Source: Nissolia schottii (Eukaryota > Streptophyta > Magnoliopsida > Fabales > Fabaceae). From it: 64,000 nucleotides of DNA. Position 1 is the first letter of the stretch. Each line of letters opens with the position of its first letter. The DNA lies in NCBI GenBank assembly GCA_003254905.1, contig QANU01086265.1, forward strand, positions 626,151 to 690,150, written 5' to 3'. The notes under the pieces were generated by a model. It was not told the DNA's origin. It saw only the letters and a list, made by a program, of their open reading frames with translations, and did no database searches. Shown here piece by piece: positions 1 through 10,518 of this stretch. Position numbers and translations under genes: made by a program.

Positions 1-1570
1 CTACTTTCATAAATAAAGAAGTTTTTAATAAATAACTATTTTCATAAATAAGGATATTCCTAATAATAACTGACTTCATAAATACTTAAAAGAAACTACT
101 AGGTTTCATCTCCTAAGATTTCATAAAAACATGAATAAAATAAATAATTTCTTAAAATAAATACATGGTCTAAAAATATACTGTGAAGAAAGTCACTCAT
201 TTAAAAATGGCTAGCCGCTAAGGAGCACTCTAATGCTGGGAGTTCTCAACACCCTACGTGGAGGCACTGCTTCCTCACAGACGGAATAATGAGGTGGAGA
301 AAGAATAAAAAGAATTAGAGTTTCGGAAGAAAGTTTGCACCTTCAGAGCTCTCTGAGTGAATTAACAAAAAAAATACTCAGGGGAGACTTCTATAAATAA
401 GGGGAGCTCAAGACCACCTTCTATCACGTTTCCCAATGTGGGACTTTAATCTCGTGTCGCTGCAGCGCGCTTTAGGCGCTGTCTGTAGCGCATGTCCTTT
501 CCCCTTTTTTTCCCTACGAAAAAAGGGTCATTACATCGCAATTACCCATAGTACTCACGAGACATTTTGAAACATGGACATACATAATGCAATACATATA
601 TTATTTGTCATACAAGAACATTGTAATATACTAATGATAAGGGTTCGTAAAAAGATTTAAACAAATAACAGTTGAGAGGTATCTAGATAGACAGATCCTG
701 AGCAATACAATTTGACTATATATACTGATGTCCAGGCTTCACGGGCTTGCCTATGTTCAGGTTTCACAGTTTTACCCTAATTATTCTATATGTTTGAAAC
801 CTATTTTACATGACGATCGTACAAGGTATATCAGGATTAATGTAAGTTGTCGCTAACTTGCAGTTTTATCCTAGATCCAACTCCCATGAAAACAATTTAA
901 ATAATGTGAACATGATAACTGAAAATAATTGATAACTGACATGATTATAACATTTGAAATCCATGAACATACACATGCAACATGATTTTTATGCAATAAA
1001 ACAATGGTTCCATGGTGGTTCTAAAATGGCTTTCGATGATTTTCTAAATATTTTCATAAACTATTTCATAAATAATTTCATAAACGTTATAAAGATAATT
1101 ATAATTTTCATAAATAAAATAAACATGTTTCTATAAAAAAAATTTAATAAAATAATTTCATAAATATTTTCTTAAAACACATCCTTATTTTCTAAAAAAG
1201 TGGAAAATACTAAAACTAAATCATGTTTATAAAATATGAACATAAAATAATGACTAAAACAGACCATGAGTAACAACCCATTCACTTGGAATTGCTGGAG
1301 ACTAACTGTTGTTCCTCGCGAGCTTGGTGGGAACTCGAACGACATCACTGATTGACTTGGAACACTCTAACAACATGACGCTAACACCCTATATGCCTCA
1401 TAGACAAAAAATATTAAACTAGAGCGAATAGTCTCACAAGAAGCGGAACCTTTAAGCCCTTGAGTGAATTAGCAAGTCTACACATTTTGAGAAGGGTTTT
1501 ATTTATAGGGGGAAGGCTAACATCCAAACTTTCTAAAACTAGCAATGTGGGACTAAAAATTCACCCTAAA
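1..1570. repeat. Two diverged related repeat segments, no gene
   Basis: This stretch has no convincing coding sequence. Two segments, about 1-560 and 1010-1570, share the same order of motifs: runs of TTTCATAAATA, then a gene-like GC-richer patch, then a GAGTGAATTA motif, a TTATTTATAG or CTATAAATAA motif and finally CAATGTGGGACT. The two copies are strongly diverged. The layout would fit paired repeats of an old non-coding retroelement, but I could not define ends or target duplications, so the class is open. Confidence 0.35.
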
Positions 1571-2170
1571 CTCCTTTACTGTTTTTAAAAAAAATTAAAC
1601 TAAATTTAAAATAGATTACTAATAAATTTTAAAATAAAATAATAGAAAATCATTTATTTCAAATTTTTAAAATTAACCTATTAATTAATGAAACATTATT
1701 TAATTTTCAAGTCGTCTCATTTAAAATTTAAAAGCATCTTATCTTAACCCTTACTTCCTATTTAAATTTTAAAAACATATTATCTTATTTTCTATTTAAA
1801 TTTTAAAAGCATCTTATCTTATTTCTTTTTTTAAAAAAATTTTAAAATATGAAAACAAAATCTCATATCATCTAAAAATAAAATAAAATAATAAAAAACA
1901 TATAAAAACTGTAAAAAAGTCAATATTCTTTAAGGCCACGTTCCAAACCACCAATTTTATCAGTTTTGCTCATCTTCAACCTTATGTCACGTCTTTTTTG
2001 CTTATTGAGTTTCATATCTCTTTTGGTATTCACCCTCCTCGGCTTCTCCTCCAAGATGTTGATAACTAAGTTTTCATCTCTTTCTTCAAAACCAAGCTTC
2101 TTTAGCAGGTTCCACCCATCAAAAAAGCAAAAGCCCTAGGGTCAAAATCATCCTCGTCATCCTCACTTAT

Positions 2171-3244
2171 GCGGTGGTGGCTACCATGGTGCCCCCAACT
2201 CTGTGGTACCATTTAATGGTATCCTTTTTTTCTCACAAACCATCCCTTCAAATCCAGCCACTGTCCCCCTCATTTACCAACTTTCCTAAATTTGCACAAA
2301 AGTCCTTAAACAAAGATTCCTTGCAACCGTGGTCCCTGCAAGCCTCCACCATCTCACTCCCCACATCCAATTGGTCTCTGCCACTATCGTCGCCCCTCAT
2401 CACCGGATTTGAAGCACAGCAAAATCATATATCTAAATGGCCACCACCGTCGCTTATGCATAGCAGCAAGACCCGACAATCGCACAACGTTCCTCTTTGT
2501 CATTGAACCCGAATCAGATCTAGATGCCACCACCCTCATTCCCTCCATGCACAACCGCAAGGCTTGACAACGGCACAACGTTCCTCTTCGTCACCAGACT
2601 CGGCCACCGTGACAATGTCGACGGATTCATGACGTTGTACACACCCAAAGCGCCATGGTGAATTATACCCCAGATTTAAAAAAAAATGGTGCTGTTATTT
2701 TCTTCTAGGCAATGGGTACAAGTCAATTTTGGAACAATGTTTGTGGCCATTTGCCCAATCAAACTCTTTCATTTTCTAATCTGTTTAGAATATGTATGTT
2801 TTCAATGATTCCTTGGAGGAATAGTGCTCTTTCTTTACTCTTTTATTTTTTTTTTGTTGTTTTTTGCTGTATTGGAAATTTCGATCTTGGATTCATTTAT
2901 TTATTTTACTAAGTATAAAGTTTTTTCAATGTGAAGAAGAAACTGTAGTAATAATAAGGAACATTTGCGGTGGTGACAACAAGGAGGTAGGTGGTGGCAC
3001 GATTGGGGTTGCCGATGGTAGAGCCAGGACAATGGGTATTGGTGGTTGTGGGTGGAGAGAGTTTGGGGAAGAGAGTTTGCAAAAGATAAATGAGTAATTA
3101 GGACTAGTTTGCAATTTTGTAAAAGTTGGTTAGTGGATAAGGCAGTGACACATTTGGTAATTATGTAGTGCTGATTTTTAGAAAAAAAGGGATACCATTG
3201 AATGGTATCTAAGAGTTGGGGTGCCATGAGAGCCACCACCACCT
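2171..3244. mobile_element. Long terminal-inverted-repeat DNA transposon, non-autonomous
   Basis: The two ends are inverted copies of each other. The left end (from 2171) reads GGTGGTGGCT, then a TACCATTTAATGGTATCC block. The right end (up to 3244), read on the minus strand, gives GGTGGTGGCT, then ATACCATTCAATGGTATCCC. Similarity continues for about 65 bp and more weakly further in. ACTTAT sits directly outside both ends (2165-2170 and 3245-3250), a possible 6-bp target duplication. The inside is AC-rich and holds an imperfect direct repeat around CGCACAACGTTCCTCTT and CGGCACAACGTTCCTCTTC. No transposase is visible. A Mutator-like origin is likely from the long TIRs, but the short duplication leaves the superfamily uncertain. 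Confidence 0.6.
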
Positions 3245-3250
3245 ACTTAT

Positions 3251-3731
3251 ACATTCTTCTTCTTCTTCTTCTTCTAATGACAAGGAATTATCAACTCTTT
3301 TAGTTTTTGGGATCGATTCTTCCTCATGTTGTTTTCTTCTTTACCCTTCTCTCTCTCTCGCTATCTTCACCAAAGAAATATGCTCCTTTCTTTGTCAGTT
3401 CTCTAGAATGTTCTTCATTTTTTTCCTTACCTTAACTCGCGTTTTCCATTCTACCATAGTCAGGAGTTGGGTGGTTGCACGAGTATATAGGAAGAATGTG
3501 GGTTGGAGAGAAAGAGAGAAAATGTGGGAGAAAGTGATGTGTTCTTTTTTTTTTTTTAACTGTGAATGATATTTGCTCTTAATGTATTTTGTATGTTATT
3601 CATGTATTGTTATTCATTTTTATTGTTTATGTAATATAGTTGAGAGTAAAAACGCTAAGCGCTTCCTAGAATAAATGATGTTGGCTTAGGTCTAATAAAA
3701 TTGTTGATGATTTGAATGGATATGTGGATAG
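3251..3731. other. Intergenic, no gene seen
   Basis: The segment begins with a short CTT microsatellite (about 3255-3275). It has pyrimidine-rich stretches and an open frame of about 117 codons with no recognisable domain, which I regard as chance. Nothing else was identified. Confidence 0.5.
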
Positions 3732-4030
3732 TTTTTTTTTTTTGGTAAACAAAAGAGAAAAAAAAAACTCTAGCACTCAGAATGCAACAAAGATTGCAAC
3801 TCTGCTAGCATCCGATTTCACGCAGTACAGTCTTCTTCCTTTTTAGTTTTTAGCACCCAATCGAACAAGGGGATCAGCACATATATTTGCACAGCAGAAG
3901 ACATGGTGAACTTGCATATGCCAATCAAGTAAGAGAAGTTCTTTGACAACAATTTCCTTTTTGGGTGAATTCCAGACTGTTTATCATTGAGAGCAACAAT
4001 TATTTCTTTTTTGGTAGTAACTGAATTCAT
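3732..4030 (-). mobile_element. LINE 3' end with degraded RNase H domain
   Basis: On the minus strand this fragment ends in a poly(A) tract (the T run at 3732-3743). Upstream of the tail it encodes a decayed end of a plant LINE RNase H domain. With one frameshift it reads like 'LLLLDWHMQVHHVF' followed by 'ANICADPLVRLGA', which is the usual C-terminal helix and strand pattern of RNase H in plant L1-type elements (established family pattern, compared from memory). It is 5' truncated and non-functional. The upstream limit is uncertain. Confidence 0.5.
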
Positions 4031-5128
4031 GTGAAATGATAAATTATTACAAAAAAAATAATAATTTGATAACCATTAATAATTCATCCAAGACATTCTT
4101 ATGCTACCACTTTGCCAAGCCAACTAATGGATATGTGTATATGTTAGACAACAATAATCTTATCCATGGGAACAAATTAACTTTTCTTTTATTAAAAATT
4201 AAAATCCATAATAAAAGTGTCTATTTTGTCTATCAATTCTTCTAATGTGAAGGATCATTACAACAACGCCATCATGCCGTCATCATCACATGTACATCAC
4301 TCAACTAGTCATGTACATTTACACACTCAGCCTCAAATATGTCCCGATTTGTAGACCGAAATTCCTACGTCCCCACTAGTTTCGGTTAATTAAATCTGAA
4401 ATAATAATGTATGTTAACTAAAAAGCAAAGGTTTTTTTTATCATTGATTTTAGAGATAATCTTTTCGCTAAATTGTTTTTACTAAATTTTAATAAATATT
4501 TTTTTAATTCAAATTTAAAATTTCACTAAACTTAACGAATTTAATGCCACTAAATCTTTCTTATTTTAAAATTAATGTTTTTGTACTTTTTAACATTTAA
4601 AAATATAAAAAAATTAAATTAAATAATTTATATAAAAAAATAAGATAAAAAATTTAAAATAATTTATATATTAATAAACTAATAAGAATTGAATATAGAA
4701 CTAATAAATCCTCATAATACAACACGACCACATTTGACCTTCTCCTGATAGATGTAAGGCTTGGTGCTTTAATTATGTCCTACCAACCCATTTCATAGAG
4801 TATCTCTTACGAAATCAAACAAAGAATTAAATGTCACAAAAAGAATTAAACTTCCCTGAGTGCTTGATTTGCTTTCAGCGGCTAGAGCTCAAGTAACACA
4901 TTCACATACTGTATTTCTTTAATTACTGAACGAAACAAAAAAATAACATATTAAAAAAATTGGCATAATGTGAAAGGGAGACCATAGGAAGAAGAAAAAT
5001 TGAGAGCACGAGAGTTGAAATTAAGAAAGAAGGCAGCTTCACAGAATCCAACTTGTTCCAGAAAATTAAGAAGTTAATTAGGCCACTCTGCACCACTGCA
5101 TAATTCATGCCTAACACTAACCCTTAAC
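4031..5128. other. AT-rich intergenic DNA upstream of the cupredoxin gene
   Basis: The region is strongly AT-rich, especially 4430-4700. No gene or repeat with defined ends was seen. Its last few hundred bases must include the promoter of the gene starting at 5231. Confidence 0.5.
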
Positions 5129-5140
5129 CTATATATATAA
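5129..5140 (+). promoter_or_regulatory. Probable TATA box of the cupredoxin gene
   Basis: CTATATATATAA lies about 100 bp upstream of the ATG at 5231. That would leave a 5' leader of about 60-70 nt containing the CA-rich sequence at 5160-5200, a normal arrangement for a plant gene. Confidence 0.55.
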
Positions 5141-5230
5141 ACAACATTTAGCTCCATTCATCAACACCAAACCAAAACCACATACTTAATTAACACACCC
5201 CCTTAATTACTGACAAGGGCTAATTAAACC

Positions 5231-6062
5231 ATGGCTGCCAAGTTCGGTCATAGCCTCACTCTGCTTGTTATTATGACCGCATCGATGTTTGCAGAGAGCA
5301 TGGCCAACAAGGAGTGGTCCTTCGGTTTTAATTACACCGATTGGTGGTCCCGATTCGGTAACCCACCACACCTTAACAAGACACAGCTACAAGCCAAGAA
5401 CATCATCGTGGGTGGCTCCGAGCATTGGCATTTTGGCTTCAACTACACCGATTGGGCCATCAACAATGCCCCTTTTTACCTCAATGACACCCTCGGTACA
5501 TAATTTCTTCATTTTTAGTTGTTCAAGCTTAATTTGAAGTATGCATATAACTATCTATCGTACGATTTGATACCAATTGATATATTATTATACATCAATA
5601 TCACACATCCAAAATATAGTTGTATTAGACACATTTATCGGATGGTCATCAATCATGATATATACATCATTCAAAACATCTAGAAATAAATAAATAAATA
5701 GATGGATGTCATAATAGCAACATGACTCATAGTTATTTATATATGCTTTTTAAAACTAAATTGATGATGTGGGTGCAGTATTCAAGTATGATGCTCCAAA
5801 CGCTACAAGTTTCCCACACAGCGTGTACTTGTTTCCAAACTTGTGGAGCTTCATGAAATGTGATGTTAAGAAGGCTAAGATGATGGCGAAACCAACACAA
5901 GGTGGAGGAGATGGATTCAAGTTCGTGCTCAAGAGATGGCAGCCTTACTACTTTGCATGCGGTGAGAGAAATGGATTCCATTGCAACAATGGACTTATGA
6001 AGTTCGCTGTTTTCCCTATGTTTCGTCCCTTCTGGCCCTATTCATCTTCATCATCCCCATGA
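5231..6062 (+). CDS. Secreted cupredoxin-superfamily (plastocyanin-like) protein
   Basis: Exons are 5231-5495 and 5779-6062, with a phase-1 GT..AG intron, giving 182 aa. Residues 1-25 look like a signal peptide, so the product is probably secreted or cell-wall located. The core 'IIVGGSEHWHFGFNYTDW' (58-75), 'NDTLVFKYD' (85-93) and 'YYFACGERNGFHCNNGLMK' (145-163) is typical of the plant cupredoxin family that includes Arabidopsis At2g15770/At2g15780 (recalled). Possible type I copper ligands are His102, Cys149, His156 and Met162; this is inference. N-X-T sequons occur at 34, 49, 71, 85 and 96. An FGFNYTDW block occurs twice (31-38 and 68-75). The ATG has a good context (ACCATGGC). The intron and frame are unambiguous; the biological role is unknown. 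Confidence 0.9.
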
Positions 6063-6859
6063 GAAAAAAATAACGCATACACATGCATGCCTAATTATAT
6101 AGTTTTCGTTTTTTTCTTCCATATACATTAATTCCAGCAAATAAAGCTAGTTTAATTTGTCGTCGATTTTGTACTGTTTAATTTATGCTTCTAAAGATAC
6201 ATGTTATAGGGTGAAATAAATTTTGTGGAAGTTAAGTGTTTCTGCATTGTTGACATATGTAACTTTTGGACTCGATATATATTGAGACGCTTGTAAGAGG
6301 TTTGCAATTTTGAATTGATGATATTGTTTGACTTTGTTATTTATGTAAGCTTATGGTCGTGTTAAGTGCTTTAGCAACTGTTCAGTTAAAAATGCAACAT
6401 TATTGGTGCAGTTTGTCAAATGAATCGTTGGCTTGGCTTTGGTCAAATGCATCACCAATTCCTACCCACCCATATTCATTTCGATACAGAAAAGTTAATA
6501 ATATAGCCGAATTGCACCCTCACTTGCGCAAGAAATTCTTGCATGCTGATCAAGCATTCATTATTGGTTTAAATTTATACTATTTTAAAAGTATATCATA
6601 ATTAAAAAAATAATGGTTAATGATATTCTTGAAACACATTAACCCTTTCCTTGGTTTGACAAAAAAATGTGCGGAGAGAAAATGAATAAAAATTAATATT
6701 TTCTTTTGCTTGGTTTAGGGTAGAAAATAATAAAGAAAGAAAAGTTTTGGCATGAGTTCCACTAAAAGGCTTTTCTTCCCAACCTTGAGAAGAAAATTAG
6801 TATAAGGCATAATCAATTGTTTATTTTCACAAACTACTCCTACAAGCATCTTTCTATGA
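6063..6859. other. 3' flank of the cupredoxin gene, otherwise empty
   Basis: The first 200-300 bp probably hold the 3' UTR of the gene ending at 6062. A short open frame at 6353-6601 has no recognisable domain and is probably chance. Confidence 0.45.
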
Positions 6860-6868
6860 TAATATAAA
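6860..6868. repeat. Left 9-bp target site duplication
   Basis: TAATATAAA directly precedes the element starting at 6869 and is repeated perfectly at 7781-7789. Confidence 0.85.
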
Positions 6869-7780
6869 GGGTTAATTATGTTTTTAGTCCCTGTAAAATT
6901 AGAAAGTTTAATTTTAGTCCCTCCATAAAAATTTTAGTCCCTCCATAAAAGTTTTAGTCCCTGCAAAATTGTAAAATTAGGTTTTAGTCCCTGGGGTGGG
7001 GTGTGGGTTGATGCGGCGCGCCACGTGGGATGCCACGTGGCATAACCTAAAACCCAACCCAGACCCATGACCCGAGCCCAATTCCGACCCGACTCGTTTC
7101 AAAAAAAAAGAGAGAGAGAGAGAGACCCTTACCCANNNNNNNNNNNNNNNNNNNNNNNNNNNNNNNNNNNNNNNNNNNNNNNNNNNNNNNNNNNNNNNNN
7201 NNNNNNNNNNNNNNNNNNNNNNNNNNNNNNNNNNNNNNNNNNNNNNNNNNNNNNNNNNNNNNNNNNNNNNNNNNNNNNNNNNNNNNNNNNNNNNNNNNNN
7301 NNNNNNNNNNNNNNNNNNNNNNNNNNNNNNNNNNNNNNNNNNNNNNNNNNNNNNNNNNNNNNNNNNNNNNNNNNNNNNNNNNNNNNNNNNNNNNNNNNNN
7401 NNNNNNNNNNNNNNNNNNNNNNNNNNNNNNNNNNNNNNNNNNNNNNNNNNNNNNNNNNNNNNNNNNNNNNNNNNNNNNNNNNNNNNNNNNNNNNNNNNNN
7501 NNNNNNNNNNNNNNNNNNNNNNNNNNNNNNNNNNNNNNNNNNNNNNNNTTTTTTTAAATAAAAACGGGTCGGGTCAGAATTGGGTTCGGGTCATGGGTCT
7601 GGGTTGGGTTTTGGGTTATGTCACGTGGCACGCCGCGTCAGCGCCACGTCAGCCCAGTCAACCCTCACCCCATCCCAGGGACTAAAACCTAATTTTACAA
7701 TTTTGCAGGGACTAAAACTTTTATGGAGGGACTAAAATCAAACTTTCTAATTTTACAGGGACTAAAAACATAATTAACCC
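6869..7780. mobile_element. Mutator-like (MULE) long-TIR element with internal assembly gap
   Basis: The left arm (6869 to about 7110) and right arm (about 7549-7780) are near-perfect inverted copies of roughly 230-250 bp. Both ends read GGGTTAATTATGTTTTTAG. Each arm carries several TTTTAGTCCCT motifs, and the left arm has one extra copy of this unit. A perfect 9-bp duplication, TAATATAAA, flanks the element. Long TIRs plus a 9-bp duplication are diagnostic of Mutator-like elements (established). Both arms also contain ACGTG-core boxes, with CACGTG at 7022-7027 and 7034-7039 on the left and at 7622-7627 on the right. The centre is 413 unresolved bases, so any internal gene is unseen; near-identical arms may explain the failed assembly. 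Confidence 0.9.
7136..7548. other. Assembly gap (413 N)
   Basis: This is a run of N inside the inverted-repeat element. It is bordered by an AG microsatellite on the left and a T run on the right. The true length may differ. Confidence 0.99.
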
Positions 7781-7789
7781 TAATATAAA
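7781..7789. repeat. Right 9-bp target site duplication
   Basis: TAATATAAA directly follows the element ending at 7780 and matches 6860-6868 exactly. Confidence 0.85.
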
Positions 7790-10303
7790 ATAAATATATA
7801 AGTGTCTTTTAATTACATTTACATCTTTTTCTTCTCACTTTTTTATCCAACTATAAGCAACAAAAGAAAAAATATATTTTTCTTTCTTCTCATTTTCTTT
7901 CTTCTCATTTTCTTTCGTCAACCCAACAAAGTGTAAATGTGCTTCAAACATACAATTTTATTTTTTAGTATCCTCTCTATTCCAGGTAGAAATCATTTGT
8001 CTCTAACCTCTGTATCACACTCTCGGTCTTACAAATAAAATTGCATCACCTCATATTAATTTTACTCATTAGAATAGGAACAATGTTATACTTTAAAAAA
8101 TAAAATTAAACTAAATCTAATAAATAAAATTGATATGATGTGACACAATTTTATTTGTGAGATAGGTAGGAACAAATGATTTATATCATCCCCACTCAAG
8201 TTGCCTAATTAAGGTCTTTTCCTTGTATAAGTATTACCACCGTCCTCAAATAACTATCCTGTTTCAGTTGTTAAAATTAAAGGGTTTGGAGCTCATCCTA
8301 GCTAACATGCTTATGTGTTTGTCCACCTAAGTAATGACTACAAACTTCATATGAGATTCTTTTAGAGCAATAGCTTTTTTTCCCCTCTATTTTGTTAGAT
8401 GTGGCTTACATATTATCATTATGAGTCACATCATATATAATATTAATGTGTAAGATATTTAATAAAATTTATATAAAAAAAAATCTTATCCAAAAGATTT
8501 CTTTTTTTTGAATTTATATATACATCTAGCTACTTCACTTTTTTCTGAATTTATATATACATCTAGCTACTTCGTTTTTTTCTTCTCCAATTAAAACACC
8601 CCCCCAATTTATTTTAAGAATTAAAAATTTCTTATTGCCATACATACCCATCCCTGGTTCCATATTTACCCAAGATATGTAAGAACCCTAACAAAAGAAA
8701 TGAAAGGCGTGTGATGTTAATTATGTGACCTTCATAATATAAAGATATTTTGTACATGTATCAGCACTCGCCCATGAAAATGAAGTTAGTGAACCTAAAC
8801 TTATTACATTGTGCAGGCTGAATTGGAAAGTGAACTGATAAAAACATAATGCAATAAATAAAGAGAATAGCACTATGAGACACTTGCACTGTGATTGCCA
8901 AATATGGTGCCTACAACCGAAAGGTTTAGGTTATGCTATGCCCACATATTGAACAAACAAAAAGGAAAAAAGAAAAGGCTGCTTCTGAGACATTACTATC
9001 TGCCAAATCTCAGCTACAATTCAAAAATTGAAGCTACAAAAATTGGAATTATTTGTGGTGGGTTAATATTGCTAGTGGAACCTGATAAGGTGGTCTTGCT
9101 GCAGTTGCTTTTAAATGACTTTTCATTTTCTTACAAGCAATTCGGACTTACATGAGTCTTGAGAGCTGCCAAGGTCAATGTTTTTGATTCGGCGGAGGAG
9201 GTGTTACCTGCAAAAATTACTCCGACACTCAACTCAATATGTAAATAATATGAGGTGATAATTAGAGAAAACGTATATTCATGCTTGTATACTGTGAGGA
9301 GATGACTTATATTTTGTCCGTTGAGCTCTTCTATAACTGTGGTTGAGACCACCATGAAGCCAATTATTTGAATAAATGTGTTGATGATATCTCACGAAGA
9401 CTAGAGGGGTTACATATTCAATGATTACACACGTAGGTATTAACAATCAAGTTACTTCGTAGAGTTTGGGCCTTGAGCCCAATTTATTAGGTTAAATCCT
9501 ATGCATGTGAGAATGAATTAATGTTATCTCGAACTCAAGATTGAACCGTAACACATTTCAATTGGTTTCAAGTCCCATTTTTGTAGCTATTCCCTTATTT
9601 GCAAATTGACATTTAATGTTTTCTTTCCTTCTTATTTGGATAATTCTCTCTAGTCATGTTAAGTATAACATTTCTGTTGTCTAATTACAGGTTGAGTTTC
9701 ACTGTGATGAATTGGAGATCCAAATGTTAGTCTTGACGGAATTTTGGGCAGTGGTCAAATAAAGTGTTGGAATGGAACAGAACACTATTGCTTCTAGACG
9801 TACAATTATTCCATGTGCACAGGAGTGTCTTTTGTTTTACGAAATGTGACCCCTCATTGAAGAAAAGCTGCAGCAGGAAGGAGTTATACTGTATATAACA
9901 TTTACTTGCCTTTTTCTGTAAGCTATCTACCTCAAAGCAGATATGAGGATTTGCTTAAATATTCAAGCACTTGTGTAGAGAGTGACATGTTACACACAGA
10001 TTATGACTTTATCATTAATCATTAGTTATAGCTGTCTATTTTTTCCATCTTTAACTGACTAGTTAGAGACTGAGCATCATAATTAAGAAGAAGCTATTAC
10101 ATGAATATAGATTAAACTGGTTGTATTCTGAGTGTGAAGGTAGGATAGTCTAACGTCGATGAAGTTTGAGCTAAGTAAAGAGTATATATTTAGGAAGAGT
10201 TATAAATCTATTGTTTTAAGGTTTTAAGTTAAGATGTATACTATGATTTTTCACTGGGCTTATTAATTTAAAGTTCTCCCAAATTTAGGCTCTCCATCCA
10301 AAC
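7790..10303. other. Intergenic, no gene seen
   Basis: No coding region could be supported. A 37-bp tandem duplication is listed separately. The segment 9130-9480, with 'CTGCAAAAATTACTCCGAC' and a later 'GGGCCTTGAGCCCAATTTA', resembles decayed retroelement LTR sequence, but I found no ends. Confidence 0.4.
8509..8582. repeat. Tandem duplication, 37-bp unit, two copies
   Basis: The unit starting TGAATTTATATATACATCTA at 8509 is repeated from 8546 with only one or two differences in its pyrimidine-rich tail. Confidence 0.85.
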
Positions 10304-10513
10304 TGTTAAGATAGTTATCTATCTTATATGTTAATTTTATTATTATAATTATTTTTATCTTATTTTTAGCTTATAAATATGCATATCATCTTTGTAGTAT
10401 GAAAACACACAACAATCACATAATACAATCTTTATTTTCTTTAGGTTCTCTCTTATTTTTCCTTGTCCCTATCTTGATTCGTCCCTATCTCCGTTCACCT
10501 ATAAAGCCTAACA
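10304..10513 (+). mobile_element. Solo LTR of a small Ty1-copia-like retrotransposon
   Basis: The 210-bp segment begins TGTTAAGATAG and ends AGCCTAACA, so it has TG..CA termini within a short TGTTA/TAACA inverted repeat. It contains a TATA-like TTATAAATATG in the middle, followed by a pyrimidine-rich stretch, as LTRs do. CAAAC (10299-10303) and CTAAC (10514-10518) flank it, a 5-bp target duplication with one mismatch. No internal retroelement region is next to it, so recombination to a solo LTR is inferred. Confidence 0.6.
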
Positions 10514-10518
10514 CTAAC

